Shown here in pieces: positions 1 through 11,723 of a DNA stretch of 64,000 bases. The stretch covers positions 6,341,947 through 6,405,946 of the forward strand of contig NC_088209.1 in assembly GCF_037126465.1 (NCBI RefSeq), written 5' to 3'. Positions within the stretch are counted from its first letter, which is position 1; the number at the start of each line of letters is the position of its first letter. Source of the DNA: Ornithodoros turicata (lineage: Eukaryota > Arthropoda > Arachnida > Ixodida > Argasidae). The position numbers and the translations under genes were made by a program. The notes beneath the pieces are model-generated. The model did not search any database. It saw only the letters and a program-made list of their open reading frames with translations, and was not told where the DNA came from.

Positions 1-138
1 TTGTCACCCGGCTTTTGGAATATATTTTCAAATAAAGTTGTTGTTTTACAAAGCTCAATACATTGCAGAAATCATTCTTGTTGCCTATTGTTTTGGGGGT
101 GCCATTCTAGCAGTCACATGAAGCACTGAAGGGCCAAT

Positions 139-1000
139 TTAAAAAGTAAAGGCAGTCTGATTTATGTTCTTGCCGACATGGCACAGCGTATGTACGAGGT
201 AGTTCCATTTCAGAAGCCTGAGAACACTCAAAGCAATTAGTGTGCTAGCATCAGATATGGTGTACAGCATTACATATTTGCTTTTGCTAGGGCAACTAAG
301 AAGGGTGGATAGAAAGGTAGTTACAACCTGTTTCCACAAAAGACACTCAGATTCATTAGCAATTTCCTCTAAGAGAGCCAAGGCTTTTTCTAGATTACTA
401 GAACATGGGTACCTGGTTATAAATAACAAGAATTCATCTACCAGAAGTCAGTGTTTCACACACCCTGCTTTCCATCAACACTATTAAAAGGTGTGACCCC
501 CAAACCTACACAAAATTCCTGGAGAGTCTTTACTGGACACTGTTGCTGTCCCTCTCACCAGGTGCTCTCTATGAACCCGATTCACAGTTCTGGATGCACT
601 GCCTGAGCTAACTTCAGCATGCTTTCCCAACACGAATGGTAACTGCTATGAGGAGTGTTGTACTTACTGAAAGCAACATGAAATGCTGTACCTTGACAGG
701 TAACGTTGATATCCTTCTTAAGACCGTAGAGAGATGTTCCTTGCTCCCTTTCTTCCAAATCTTACTATCAGACGCAAGCCCACTTGCCACCAAGCCAATG
801 AGATGTGCCTCACAGTCAGTGCAATCAAGGGAATCAATCACTGAGGCTGAGAAAAGCTGTTTTCCATCGGGATCTGATCCAGCACTGAGCCGTGAGTAGC
901 CCCGTGAAAGTACCAGGGTTTCTTCGAATTTTAGATGTGCCAGCATTTGTTTTCCTCCCCTCCTTCTTTTTATGTAGTAGCTGATTACTTTAGCCTTGTA
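139..1000 (-). CDS. Predicted spliced host gene, 3 exons, partial
   Basis: Unidentified. Three minus-strand exons can be joined with consistent phase: 1000..668, 545..464 and 389 down to an unresolved end before 139. The first follows a pyrimidine-rich tract ending in AG and ends at a strong GTAAGT donor. It is 333 bp, exactly 111 codons. The second is 82 bp and leaves one base over, and the third starts with the two bases that complete that codon. The predicted protein is leucine-rich and helical, with stretches such as ALALLEEIANESECLLWKQV and LIALSVLRLLKW that would suit a HEAT/ARM-type scaffold, but I recognise no family. Both ends are missing: the 3' exon edge is uncertain and upstream exons were not resolved (a possible 36-bp exon lies near 1633..1668). 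Mild alternative: chance open frames beside good splice sites. Confidence 0.35.
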
Positions 1001-2949
1001 CTGCTTTGGAGATTGTGGAGATGATGTAAGAGGTGGAACTAGGCTTTATGCAAAATGAGGCAAAGTGTGACTATGTACAAATCTTCTCAGAATATCTATG
1101 TATCATTCACACAAAGAGAGGATACGTGTTACATCTTTTTCCGGTTTTGATCTTTATTTATTTATGAATACGTCTCAAAGGCCATTGCAGGCATTACATG
1201 AGGGGGGACATCAACATGGGTCACTTAACAAATACGGAAGTTACAAGGAACATACATATTTGGAAGACAAGACTCTATTTTTTGTTCGTTCATCAGTCTT
1301 GCTCAAGAAATTGTTCACTGTAGCAATGGTACACAATGTCACGAAAGGAGTGCTCATCTATCGTTCCGCAAGACTCATTAAAAAGGACTAGTGTTGTGTT
1401 TCAACACAACATGTTGAACTCATGAACCATGCATCATCCTGAGAGCTATAGATCATCCTAAATACAGATGCTGAATTATTTTAAATGTGATAGACGAGCT
1501 GTGCGAAGAGGTACCCCCAGTTAGGATCTTGGGTACTTGAAGCCTGTGGCATTTTCTGTGGGAAAGGCTTGCCAGACCCTCTTCACTGCACAGGCTGGGA
1601 TGACCATGATCTTGTTTTTTCCAAGCTTGTGCCATACTCACCTTGCAAACTGGCGATACGCAGTGTATCTGCATCGTCTACACAGATGTCCATAAAATAT
1701 AGTTTAGGCAAATAGGTAACCGGTTACAGTACAGTGTGTGTGCATTGTCATTTCTACATGTACCTGAGAGTAACTGCAGTTTACCTGCCCACATCTTGTA
1801 CATTACTACACATGCTGTGTTCTTTTAGAACCCAAAATTGTTTTGCTTTTCACTGAATCGACAATCAAGAACACTCAATATCGCTAAAAACCTACGCTAA
1901 AACCTTATGCACAGGGCAATACATAAAAACGTGACTCAGGACACAGCACACTGACAATTACAAAACTGCCTATATTGGTTTTCTCCAGTTCAGAGTCGTG
2001 TACTGTATAGCCTTTTTATGTGCTGCGCCCTGTACTGGAGTTTTTAACGGCTCTATTGCAGGACCAAACCAGTTTTGGGCGCCCAAATTTTAACATCGTT
2101 CGACAAGGACACATGTGACTTACTTGTGAATACAGTCGCTCATAGGTTCGCGCTGCCCACGGAGTTCAATATGCGACCTTCAGGACAGTCATATTGAAGA
2201 ATAGAAGTTGGAAATCTTTGTGGGTTGTAATGCACTCATACTGCAGTCATTCGGCAGTGTTTTCGAGCTCCTTGCAGCACAAGCATTCGATCTCCTTCGG
2301 CATTATGACACACCAGCCACACCGGCACCATGAACAGCAAGTGCGCATTAGATATCAGAACACGAAATTTCTGAGAACGTTTACATGTTCGATCACAGTG
2401 TGCGTTAAAAAGCTCATAGCTTACCTGAAGACAGTCGACTCATGCTGTTTGCTTCATCTGTAACTGATGTTCGTAGAGCTCTAACTTCGTCTCGCATTCG
2501 CGGCATCGGCGACGTTTCGACAGCCTACCGAGCTGTTCAGCACGCAGAATTTTCTTCTCGATGTCTCGATCGCAGAAAGGTCAGAAAGAAGTTCCGGGCT
2601 CGAAGTCTCCGCATTTCTGCCTTCGACGTCCATATTGAAGATCGCTTTCCGGACGGATGCCGGCGCTCTCACAAACTCACTAACAACAGAACTTCCGGTC
2701 CGGGCGCCCAATGAAACGTGGCCCTCGTGACTTCGTCACACACACGGAAATTGGCGGATGTCCACTGCAAAGAGGCTAGATTTCGGCCCCGATTGCGCGA
2801 GTTGAGGGGGAAAAGCGAAGCCGGTTTTCAGCTCCCTGTTTGGCAAACTTTGCCTCCGCGCACAGCCAAAATATTTCGCGTGTGGCTTGGAGGCATATTA
2901 TACCTTCGTAATAGATGCAAACGAAATATTTGTCGAACTTCTGGTCAGA
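1001..2949. other. Non-coding stretch, no supported gene
   Basis: Mostly AT-rich sequence with no convincing coding frame. The part at 2460..2800 is CpG-rich and could be a promoter or first-exon region. A minus-strand open frame there (2481..2635 from an internal ATG) is acidic and then basic, but has no recognisable domain. Confidence 0.4.
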
Positions 2950-3585
2950 GTCCCTTTAAATACCCGAGTCAAGGAGTTACCAATTACCCGCCAGAAACGT
3001 TTGTAGAACTCAACTGGGAGGCCATCAACGCCGGGACACTTTCCGTTCGGCATTGAGAGACAGCTACTAGAATCTCTTGTTGCGTGAGCGGCCCTAAGCC
3101 TACATGCTCTATCTTTTCCTCCGGCAGTGGGCACTCTCGGCTGATAACGGGCACGTCGGGTGATGACTCCTCGTAAAGGACCGCGCAATGCTCACGCATC
3201 GCTGCTTGAATGTCATCAGGCTCGGTTAGAAGTGAGCCGTCAGCTGACCGGAGCTCGAATATACTCGAGCCCGGATTTCCTGCCACATAGCGCCGCAATA
3301 ACATGCGGGAGCAATAAGCTTCCCGACACCAGCGCTCGACGTTTCTTTGCGCTACGAACTTGCGCCAAGAGTGCATACGAAGAGACGCAAGGCGCCTTTG
3401 CACATCCTCTATCTCAGAGGCAGTATCATGGCTGCGAGAGCCAGGGTGGCGAAGAATAGCTAATACCTGCCTGAGTGCATCTCTACACTGCCGATGTTCA
3501 CGCGCACGCTGTCTCCCCCAAGACCGAAGACGGTGTGCTGCTCCCTGCTTCAAAGCCTCCCAGTGATCTGGCCCAAAATCGAAAT
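2950..3585 (-). pseudogene. Tx1/L1-like LINE fragment, region just before reverse transcriptase
   Basis: Minus-strand remnant of a non-LTR retrotransposon ORF2. From 3585 to about 3050 it reads as the linker between endonuclease and reverse transcriptase, rich in Arg and Trp. After a frameshift near 3050 it continues with the start of the RT domain, containing GVDGLPVEFYKRFW, a hallmark of L1/Tx1-type RT (usual form PGxDGLxxEFY). It ends abruptly near 2950. Its 5' edge abuts, in the same orientation, the 3' tail of another Tx1-like copy at 3590. Frameshifted and truncated, so inactive. Confidence 0.75.
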
Positions 3586-3589
3586 TGTG

Positions 3590-3975
3590 TGTATTGTCAT
3601 CAAGCAGGAGAGCTACCTATGGAGGTAGTCCCCTTTGGACAGACACTAACTTTACGTTACAGTCCTACAAGCTAGATAACAACACTCTCTAGGAGGGTTT
3701 GCTACTGACCATACCAAGCGAACAATCCAAACACGGGAGAGCCGCTGCAGAGTGTAGTACGGACCTAGCGAGCTGGCTAGAACATGATTTGCCACTCACC
3801 CTGAACGTGGCGGAAAAGACGAGTAGACGTCAGCCAGCGGCGAGAGCACTCCACAAGACCATACAGTGCCTGCTCACGGACAATGTGGCTACGAAGCCCT
3901 GACCTGACAGCCTGAAATCCAACGACGGATCCAAATTTGAAAGTTGATGTGGTAAAAGCAGTGTAGTTTGTATTG
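3590..3975 (-). pseudogene. Tx1-like LINE 3' end with tail repeat
   Basis: Minus-strand 3' terminus of the same LINE family. The coding part (about 3950..3778) ends in a motif shared with the copies at 11361 and 39300 (SRRWLxSTRLF followed within a few residues by the stop). The 3' UTR then runs to a tail reading GGTAGCTCTCCTGC and TTGATGACAATACACAC at 3630..3590. Compared with the copy at 38.3..39.66 kb, about 950 bp of upstream coding sequence is missing here. Confidence 0.7.
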
Positions 3976-4189
3976 TTAGTGCGACGACTGCCGCAAACGC
4001 GGTGTGCGTTCTGCCCATTGCTACATACCATCAGTGCTAGTTATCCAACTTTGCCGGTGTGGAGGAAGCTTAACAATAAAAGTGCTCGCCTTTCACGCCA
4101 CTTAGCGGTACACAATGAAGACGACGTTTCACTTTCGAAAACTGAAATAAATGTTGATCGTGGTGCACCCTCAGAAAATGAACTTCACC

Positions 4190-4840
4190 ACATAGCTCGC
4201 ACATAGCCCAACCATCTTCCCCAGTGAGATCTTCCCCGGATTTGCTGAAAACGGGAGCGTACTAAACGGTAAAGCTCTGTTTTGAGAGTGTGATATAATG
4301 GCAGCTCAAGCTACTGTGTGCAGACTACTGCTCATTTTGATGAAACTCTATTGAAGAACAAACATTTTTTTCGCGAATTTTACGAAATTTTCGAATAATG
4401 TTTACGAAAAAAAAAAAAAAAAAGAACGACCATTTTTGACACAGCTAATCACTAACGCGACATAAAAGTCAGCATAACCTATGGATAAAAAACATGGTGG
4501 TGGAACAACTGCTAGATAGTAGGATAGCGGCCGTCTTAAATATTGATACACACACGAAAAACAAAGCTTCACCGCATAGCGCGGTTCTAGCTAACCACCA
4601 TTTCGAATGACAAGCTTCCCCCTTGATTTTATGAAAGCGGGGGGGCGTACGCCATATGTGTGTCAATTAATGCATAATGCCACTGGTGTTGGTGCTGACG
4701 GTGAAAGGACTCGACGTTGTCGGCCTCAAAAATGGCGTATGCCCTCGGTTTTTAGCAAGTCAGGGGAAAGAACGATATCTGTGGGGATGATGATTGGCTA
4801 GGAACGTGCTATGCGGTGAAGCTCTGTTTCAGAGTGCACT
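4190..4840. repeat. GGCGTACGCC-type MITE sequences (several copies)
   Basis: Three copies of a roughly 100-bp motif lie here in both orientations (about 4190..4265, 4558..4655 and 4735..4835). Each links a GAACTTCACCGCATAGC-like end, through a GATGATGGTTGGCTAGG-like core, to a palindromic GGCGTACGCC. The same motif recurs at 27.1, 37.1, 37.3, 38.0, 48.95, 50.3 and 54.45 kb. It is non-coding and probably a non-autonomous DNA transposon. Confidence 0.55.
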
Positions 4841-5504
4841 GATCAAACACTCATGCGTTCCCTGGTAAACGTACACAAGCCACCGTCACGACTTCCGGTG
4901 CCACGAGGACTTCCGGTCCTTCCGCGAGTACAGACGTTCGGAACCAGCCGCCATGCAGGATATCTTTCAATTTCCCTATTTGCTGAAAAGGGGAGGCGTA
5001 CTCCTCTTTGTGGCAATTTCAACTGCGATAAAAAGGGCGTATACTCCCCTGTCTCTCCTCAAATCAGCAGCGCTAACTGTATCAATCGCCATAGTGGCTG
5101 GAGCAGAGGGCGTGTTCTGCGAAACCGGATGTCATTTTGGCAACAAACCGGAAGCGTTGCATAAAGGCATGCATAGGCTTATTTAAGGAAGCACGTTTTG
5201 TTGAACGTAAGTACCACACGAATAGATTGTATACAACGTTTCAAACAGTATGCTTTTTCTTCTTTTTTTTTTCTGGTTGTCGATGTAGGCACGAAAAGAG
5301 GCGATGCCGGGCTTGGTTTGAACGTCACCATAGATGTAGAATGCCTTCTTAATTATTCATTATAAAAAATGTGTCTGAATTCTACAGGAATTGCATGCAA
5401 AAGTCTCAGGGTATTCACAAAAGCCAGCTTTTATCTAATCCTAACCAATTTGCAATGAATATTTGGAGACCAATTTTTATAGAATCTGTATACAGGAAAA
5501 TATA

Positions 5505-6872
5505 CAGGGTGTCCCAGAAAACGTGTCATTGAATTATAATTAAAAAAACTACACCACCTAGAGTCATGGGGTGATGGCATTTGTTCTTACTGGGTTTTTG
5601 CCACCTCCTCATGTGAATGTCGTGTAACGTAAGTTTAATTATGTAAATTTTTGCGAGCTTAAGTCGGAAATTTGCCTAGTAAAGGTCACTTTTTTACCCC
5701 ACCAATGTGAAGAGCGTGTTTAATTTAGTCAAATTAATGATAGTTTACAGGGATATTCAGGGGCTATCCCATCGGAAAAAATAGCCGAACATCATGCTCT
5801 ACGGCAGTGTTTCCCAAAGTGTGGTCCGTGTGTCCATGGGGGTCCGCGACCGTCTCTCACATTTCAGTGAGGATTTTCGTCCCCACAAACACGCGCTCGT
5901 ACATGCTGCCCGATTTCCAAACACCCAGAACTTCCAAAATTGCTACAAGCATGCTTCAACGGCTAGCTTCTAATTTCTGATAGAAAAGTCCTGCAATGCA
6001 CGTTTGTCCGCGTCATACACATACTAACAAGAAGAAGAAACCAGTCCGGAATGGTTTCTGAAGCTGTATCGAAAGCACGCAGCAGCTGACGAGGTTGTTG
6101 GTTATGCACTGGCTAGCATAGGAAATACAGTGCGTCATATCGTTTTGCGTCGAGTTCGAACTGACTGAGAGTATTCCTCCTGTGTTTAGCGCATTTTATA
6201 TTTTGCAGCCGGGGGGGGGGGGGGGTCCGTGAATTGGTTCTCATCGCTTCCGGGGGTCCGTCACCGCCAAAAGTTTGGGAAACGCTGCTCTACGGAGGTC
6301 GCACAGAATAGCGCACGATGAATTTTTCAGCGCAATCTTTGTCAGTCCGACGAAAGGAGGTTGGAAACCCAGCCCTCCCCGACATCGCAGAAAGAGATAA
6401 AACAGGCACGGCTTATCACGTCCGACTTTCGCTGGGATAATGCTTTCCCTCTCCGAATTTTAGGAACTGTTACTTTTTCTACTATCACTCTGTGGGCTGG
6501 CTTCGGAACTTCCTTTCGTCGCACAGAGAGCGATTGCGCTCAAAAAGTCATCGCGCGCTATGGTCCGGTGCTCCGAAAAGCATGATATTCAGCTATTTTT
6601 TCCGATGGGATAGCTCGTGAATACCACTGTGAATTATCATGAATTTGAGTGAATTCGGCACGCTCTTCATATTGGTGGGGTGAAAAAGTGACCTTTACTT
6701 GGCAAATTTCCGAGTTCAGTTCGCAAATATTTACATAATTAAACTTGGAGTACACGACATTCACATTAGGAGGTGGCAAAAACCTAATAAGAACAAATGC
6801 TGTCGACCGCATGATTCTAGGTGGCGTAGTTTTTTTATTATAATTCAATGACACGTTTTCTGGGACACCCTG
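5505..6872. mobile_element. Mariner/Tc1-type foldback MITE with TA target duplication
   Basis: Ends are CAGGGTGTCCCAGAAAACG and its reverse complement, flanked by TA at 5503..5504 and 6873..6874. The arms remain complementary for nearly 300 bp (5505..5800 against 6580..6872), a foldback structure. CAGGGTGTCCC ends with TA duplication are typical of mariner/Tc1-type non-autonomous elements. No transposase is present. The uninterrupted target is visible in the inverted duplicate near 36253..36265. A hAT-type MITE is nested inside at 5805..6287. Confidence 0.8.
5805..6287. mobile_element. hAT-type MITE, 8-bp TSD CTCTACGG
   Basis: A 483-bp element beginning CAGTGTTTCCCAAAGTG and ending AAAAGTTTGGGAAACGCTG, imperfect terminal inverted repeats of the hAT/Charlie type. 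It is flanked by a perfect 8-bp duplication CTCTACGG at 5797..5804 and 6288..6295, as expected for hAT transposition. It contains a 15-bp G run at 6211..6225 and no coding sequence, and lies wholly inside the mariner-type MITE, so it is the younger insertion. Confidence 0.85.
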
Positions 6873-7164
6873 TATACAGGTCGCAAACAGAACGAATGGA
6901 ATCCACTTTCATTTTCGATTCAACTTACAGCTTCGATAACTCGTAGGCTACGCACGGTTTGCGCCTAACCGATACAGTAGTTCGATAAACTTTTTCTTTC
7001 TTTCTTTTTATTTCCTTTTTGTGGCTTCAGAAACCAGAAATATTGCATTTATTTCAGTGCGACGTCGGAGAGCTGCTTTCCGTCTCGAAATCACAACAAC
7101 GAAGGAAGAAAAACTAAAAAAAGGGGGGGGGAATACTTGCGCACGCATAAATCTGTGACTTGTA

Positions 7165-7225
7165 TTGTCATGATGCAGGAAAGCTACCTATGGAGGTAAG
7201 CTCCTTTGCACAAACAGGGACACTA
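7165..7225 (+). repeat. Tx1-like LINE tail motif, isolated copy
   Basis: A stretch reading TTGTCATGATGCAGGAAAGC followed by TACCTATGGAGGTAAG is a diverged copy of the LINE tail seen at 3590, 11345, 27540, 35930, 39620 and 40970. It marks the outer edge of the 3590..7248 duplicated segment, in the same orientation as the tail at the other edge. Confidence 0.6.
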
Positions 7226-7248
7226 AAAGCGCACAATTCTGACGCACT

Positions 7249-8149
7249 TGCGATGTGTTTGCAAAGGAAGATATACTGGTAGAGCGCACAAAGCGACGGC
7301 TTGGGAATCTGCGAACTGTCTTCACTTGAGAAGTTCACTTCACTGCAGTAAAGGTTGGAACAAAACATGGAGGAAGCGGCTCTTCACGCCAGGCTAGCGT
7401 AGGCCACCCTCTAGCGGTCGCTCGAGTCAAAATCGCCATTGCTTCCTGTCCACCACGTGATTCCCTCTAAAGTTTCGGTTTTGCAAGGCTTGCTTTCTCG
7501 CGCTGCTCTCCGTATGACTTTGCTCTTTGAAAGTGTTTTATTGTGAAAATGTGAGCACCATCGTAGAAACGACGTATGGTAATGTGTTCCTGTTCCTTCT
7601 ACGGCTCTCGTTGAACTTAAATCAGCTCTGTTACGGGAACGCGTTGTTCGTAAGTACACGGTCAGTTGTGTTAGTCGCCCGTGTGTGCTCGAGTCATTTT
7701 GAATTGTTCATTTGGGATCTCAAACTGTGCCGCAGCTTCATTTCATATCTTCTGTTGTTGTACAAATCTGATTAATGGTGTTTTGAGCACGGCATTCTTT
7801 ACCACTTAATCAAAGAACGTACGAACCTTGGAAGTGACCGTTGCCACACGTGATGTTTCCGCTCCCGCCTGCTCCTTTTGCGTTCTGCACACTGTGACTG
7901 GTCTTGTAATACAACAGCAAACATTCGAATACACAGAAATAACGTGCAGGCACGCGTTCAACGTAATACTGCCATATGAACTGTGACACAGCCCGCGTCG
8001 TCTGCTCCGTTGGCGCTATGCTCTCTGGAGGGTCACGTGAGCGGTTACGTGGTAGAACAGGAGTATCCCAGAATGCAATGCGAAGCCGATACGCTCGTTC
8101 CGATGGAAAACTGTCGGAGGGGGGGCACCTTGTGCTTCCTTCATCCATA
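7249..8149. other. No supported gene
   Basis: Mixed-composition unique sequence. Open frames here are short and overlap on both strands with no recognisable domain. Confidence 0.4.
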
Positions 8150-8445
8150 GTACAAAAGCTTACGGAACACGCGAGTGGTGTGCTTTTTCGTCGGTGCGAC
8201 AACGCAGCGGCTGGCGGAAGCGGGTGAGGTAACTGCACGAAGGTGTGGAAGCGTGCGCTGTTAGCGACACACAGTAGTAGTTCCAGCGCTTCTTGGGTGT
8301 CTGGAAAGTGGAAGTTACCACTGTGTGTCGGCTACCACCCTTCCGAAACAGTTGACTCACCCGCTTCCGTCCGCAGCTAAGGTGGCGCAAGGAAGAAAAA
8401 GTACGTCTCTCGCGTGTCCGTAAAGCCTTTGTCCCAACCTGTATT
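8150..8445. mobile_element. Foldback MITE of the TTTACGGAACACGCGAG family
   Basis: Inverted repeats: AAAAGCTTACGGAACACGCG at the left matches the reverse complement of the right end (ACGCGTGTCCGTAAAG-like), and the inner GGCGGAAGCGGGTGAG-type stretches also pair. The element at 34493..35164 shares the same ends, and a weaker relative lies near 29640..29700. No coding content. Confidence 0.6.
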
Positions 8446-9340
8446 TCATCCCTGGTTTACACCTTTTTATACCTATTGCATACGTTTCCCTCTGACAGCG
8501 TAGAAGCAGTGGTGCAACATTAAAAAGTATAAGTGATAAGTAAAAAGTTGAAGTGATAAGTCACAATAATGCGATTAACATTCATACAGTGGGGGTGCTG
8601 TTATGTCTTGGCGACTGGCGCCATACCGGACGACACCAGATCGGCTGCATACGCGAAAACAGGCTGCAGCGAAACCAGAGATCCACTTGAGATCCACCAG
8701 TACGTTCGCCGTCAAAGATCAATTGTCTGCCTCCAGTTGAAGATGAAGTGTTCAAGTGCTCAAGTGTACAGCGAAGAAAAAGTACCACATGTATATAAAT
8801 AGGAACTCCTGTGCTTACTATAAGCTCGACACAGATTGTATCGGTCCCAAAATTCGCGGTCACAGTCGTCGCTATCCGCCACTATGCTCAGCTGCTACGC
8901 GAGAACATGCCTTACAGGATGTGATACAATGGGAGACAGCGTTTATGCAAATTAGGAGCAAAACACAATAAAAGTTTTAAGATGTCATTCTCTAATACAG
9001 CGCAATATAAATCTAGCGCCCCCTGGCCAAATGAATTTTAATGCATTGCGCCTATGGCGATTTCGTCGATTTTTGAATGGGGGCCCCATGTTTAGACTAC
9101 GATTTTTCGACAACGAAAGTCACGGTACGATGTGGGAGTATTAACCATGACGCACCCAGGGCCTTGAAAGTTGCCAATCAAAGAGGGTTCCCCTCCTATA
9201 GGCACTCGATGGACTAAGTCCCAGTACTATTGTAATACACATGCGCTGACACTGTACGGCTGGTCTGAAGTTCGAGAGGCGGACAGCCATTTCTTTCCGA
9301 CACGCAATGCCAATATCCGGCACTGCCCTGCTTCCTCTCT
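8446..9340. other. No supported gene
   Basis: No convincing coding frame, repeat or RNA gene seen in this interval. Confidence 0.35.
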
Positions 9341-10040
9341 AGGTTCGTTCGATTAGGCTGCACTGCCTGAACCAGTTCCGGTGGTGCTGCATTCGCCCGT
9401 TCGTTTCGGCAGTGCAGCCGAGCGCCCCCTGCACCGTCTCGTTCGTTTCAAATCAGTGCACGCCAAGTGTAGCCCTAGTGTAACTGACTGGCTCCTGACT
9501 CCCACAGGGGTCAGTTCAACGGTAGTGCAGAGTAATGGCGGCAATGGCAGCAGAAGACACAAGGCAAATAATAGTTAATGTAAATTCTCGAACGTATCCT
9601 GAGAGAGCCAGAACTGACGTTTGAATTCGAAGTCGAAATAACGATTCACTACAGTTTCGGTGTACATTGGTCCACGGTTCCTGTCAGTTCGCAGAAGATT
9701 CAACGCTATCATAGTTACCAGGTCGTCGAATTCTTCGTTCTCGCTGTCAGAATCCACAAGTTCCAATGCTTTTTGCACAATTGTTGAACAGTTCCTTGGG
9801 TTCGAAATTGAAAAGCAGCAATGCACATGTGATTGAAATGTCACAAGCGTTCTTACAATCCGTAGCGGTGTAAAGACTCGCTGAGAGCAGAAGACCTGCA
9901 CTAGCGCTGCACTTCGATATTCGCAGGGGCACTAGTGTTGCACGGTTGAACTGGAGCTGGCCTAGTGCAGCGCTTGTTCAGAACTCGCCCTGCACCTCCC
10001 AGAACTGGTTCAAGGAGCGCAGGTCTAATCGAACGTACCT
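9341..10040 (-). mobile_element. Small PIF/Harbinger-like element with transposase fragment
   Basis: Imperfect terminal inverted repeats of about 50 bp: AGGTTCGTTCGATTAG at 9341 pairs with CTAATCGAACGTACCT ending at 10040, and both ends continue with a match around the AACCAGTTC block. A 3-bp TCT on each side is a possible target duplication. Inside, on the minus strand about 9720..9580, a frame includes RYFDFEFKRQFWLSQDTF, resembling the N-terminal part of PIF/Harbinger transposases (F+R+F+LS+DTF pattern). The catalytic region is absent, so it is a deletion derivative. The family assignment rests on one short motif. Confidence 0.45.
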
Positions 10041-10489
10041 TCTGTGGAGGCCTTCAGAGCATCTGTTGATCGAGAACTGCTTTTTCCGACTCCAGAAGAA
10101 CGAGAGGATCGTCGTGTTTATACATGACGTTGAGGTAGCAGGCGGCAGAAGAACGTGGGCCGGAAACCAAAGGTGGCCAAGAGAAACGCACCGGAGGGGA
10201 TGCTCGCTCTCCTGCTCGCTCTGTGTACGAGAATGTCGTACTCCTGCGCTGCGCGACATGAGTCCTGGACCGACGGGTGGCTAGTGTCCACTTGAGAGGA
10301 GTGGACCCATTTTGATAAAAAAAAAAAAAACACGCCAAGGATGCGCATGCTCGCGGAATGCTGCATCGGGAAGTCGGGCTCGACATAAAACGATCCGTGA
10401 GGGAGAGTGTTGGACATTTGGGGGTTGAGTTGATTGCTTTATACTGCTGCGTATTGCTCGTAGAGCTGCAGGACTCGCATTAGCGAGCA
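10041..10489. other. No supported gene
   Basis: Short spacer containing a 12-bp A run near 10318. No coding frame or repeat recognised. Confidence 0.35.
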
Positions 10490-11250
10490 TCGGTCGTTGT
10501 CATAATCTTCAGCATCGGTCATAAAGAGTGTGACGTCATCAGCATACGCAGAGACCTTCCAACTTCTCACTCCAGGAAGGGAGATTTCATTGACTGCACG
10601 GGACGCTTTTACTCATTGTAAAAAAGAAAGGCCCAATGCCAGGACGTAGGGGGCGGGAGACAATGGGCAGCCTTAGCGGACGCCTTGCTCGATGGGGAAG
10701 CAAGAGGACAGTAGTCCTGCTACACACATCTGGCTGTGGTGTTCGCATACAGAAAACGTATGCGGGACACTAAAATCCCTGGGAAGCCATAAGCGCTCAG
10801 CAGCGAAAAGAGGCATGCGTGTAACACTCTGTCGAATGTTTTGGCCTCGTCGAATGAAAGGAGACCGCCGGACGCTGCCCGTCGTCGTGTCTAACGCAAG
10901 ATGTCGCGGATCCTACTGAGGCTGTCACACAGGCTACGGACCTGCGCACCGCATGATTGGACAGCGCGAAGGAGCAGCGGGAGCATTTGACTGACTTGAA
11001 AGGCAATTGCCACTGTGAAGAGCTTGTAGTCCTTGTTGGGGAGCGTGATCGGCCTCCACGATTCGGGATCTGCAGGATTGCCAGCTTTCCTAGACACAAG
11101 TATAATGCTTCCCAGTCCAAAAGACGATTGGAGGGCGCTAGCCGCGAAACCACGCCGAACAACCCGTACGAAGAAGGTACGCAGCACTTTCAGCGTCGTA
11201 TTACCAACTGTAGGATGGGACAAGCGTAAGCTCGCCCACATCACGCTTTA
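10490..11250 (-). pseudogene. Tx1-like LINE reverse transcriptase fragment
   Basis: Minus-strand RT fragment. It starts with the segment leading into RT motif 1 (FGLGSIILVSRKAG then SWRPITLPNKDYKLF) and continues, after stops and frameshifts, through an IEQGVR*GCPLSP-like stretch to a YADDVTLF catalytic box near 10530. A close relative lies at 41092..41712 on the plus strand and carries a stop at the equivalent place before GCPLSP, so the two copies descend from an already broken ancestor. Confidence 0.75.
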
Positions 11251-11257
11251 AAAAGAA

Positions 11258-11717
11258 ATGTTTATTGAGAGAGTGAACAATGGCCTGAAAGCCAGACAAC
11301 AATACATTGAACAAATAGCAAACGCTCAGCTTACAAGTGTGTTGTCATCAAGTAGGAGAACTAGATATGGAGGCTACCCCGATCATAGCGGAAAATGCGA
11401 GTGGAGCAAAGCCAGCGACGGGAGGACTCGGCTTTGCGGAGCAGTGCTAGGTCGGCGCACGTGTAGTCCAGGACTGCCTGAAACAAACCTAAACCCCCGC
11501 AGTCATCGAAGGCTAACCGGCACCGGCGTATCCAAATTTGAAAATTTATCTCCGCAATCAGACATGCCAAATGTTTACGATCCTTGCTGCAACTGGCAAT
11601 GGTTCCATGAACCTTACGGTGGAACATTAAACTCGACCTTGGAAGCTCAAAAGCAGCCGCCACTCTGCTCCACAGGAGCAGCGGAATCCGACACTGATGG
11701 AAGCAGTGCTCCGGCGA
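11258..11717 (-). pseudogene. Tx1-like LINE C-terminal part, 3' of the Polinton insertion
   Basis: The 3' half of the LINE copy split by the Polinton. It reads from the target duplication down through the zinc-knuckle region (ESPEH at the break, then AEINFQIWIRRCRLAF) to SSRRWLCSTRIF. The LINE tail follows at 11370..11335. It matches 40490..41010 on the plus strand. The matching 5' half starts at 24460. Total length agrees with the uninterrupted copy apart from the 6-bp duplication. Confidence 0.8.
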
Positions 11718-11723
11718 CTCCTA
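11718..11723. repeat. Target site duplication CTCCTA, left
   Basis: CTCCTA immediately left of the Polinton end AGTAGTACTCGG. It is identical to 24454..24459. Six bp is the established duplication length for Polinton/Maverick integration. Confidence 0.95.

Larger units (their letters stand above)
3590..7248. repeat. Inverted segmental duplication, copy 1
   Basis: This segment is a diverged reverse complement of 35862..39655. Matching landmarks in the same inverted order are the LINE tail, the GGCGTACGCC-type MITE sequences, the stretch around 5120..5500, and the CAGAAATATTGCATTTATTT stretch near 7040. Copy 1 additionally contains the mariner-type MITE at 5505..6872; copy 2 contains the Penelope-like insertion at 37601..37851 and a longer LINE. 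Confidence 0.7.
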
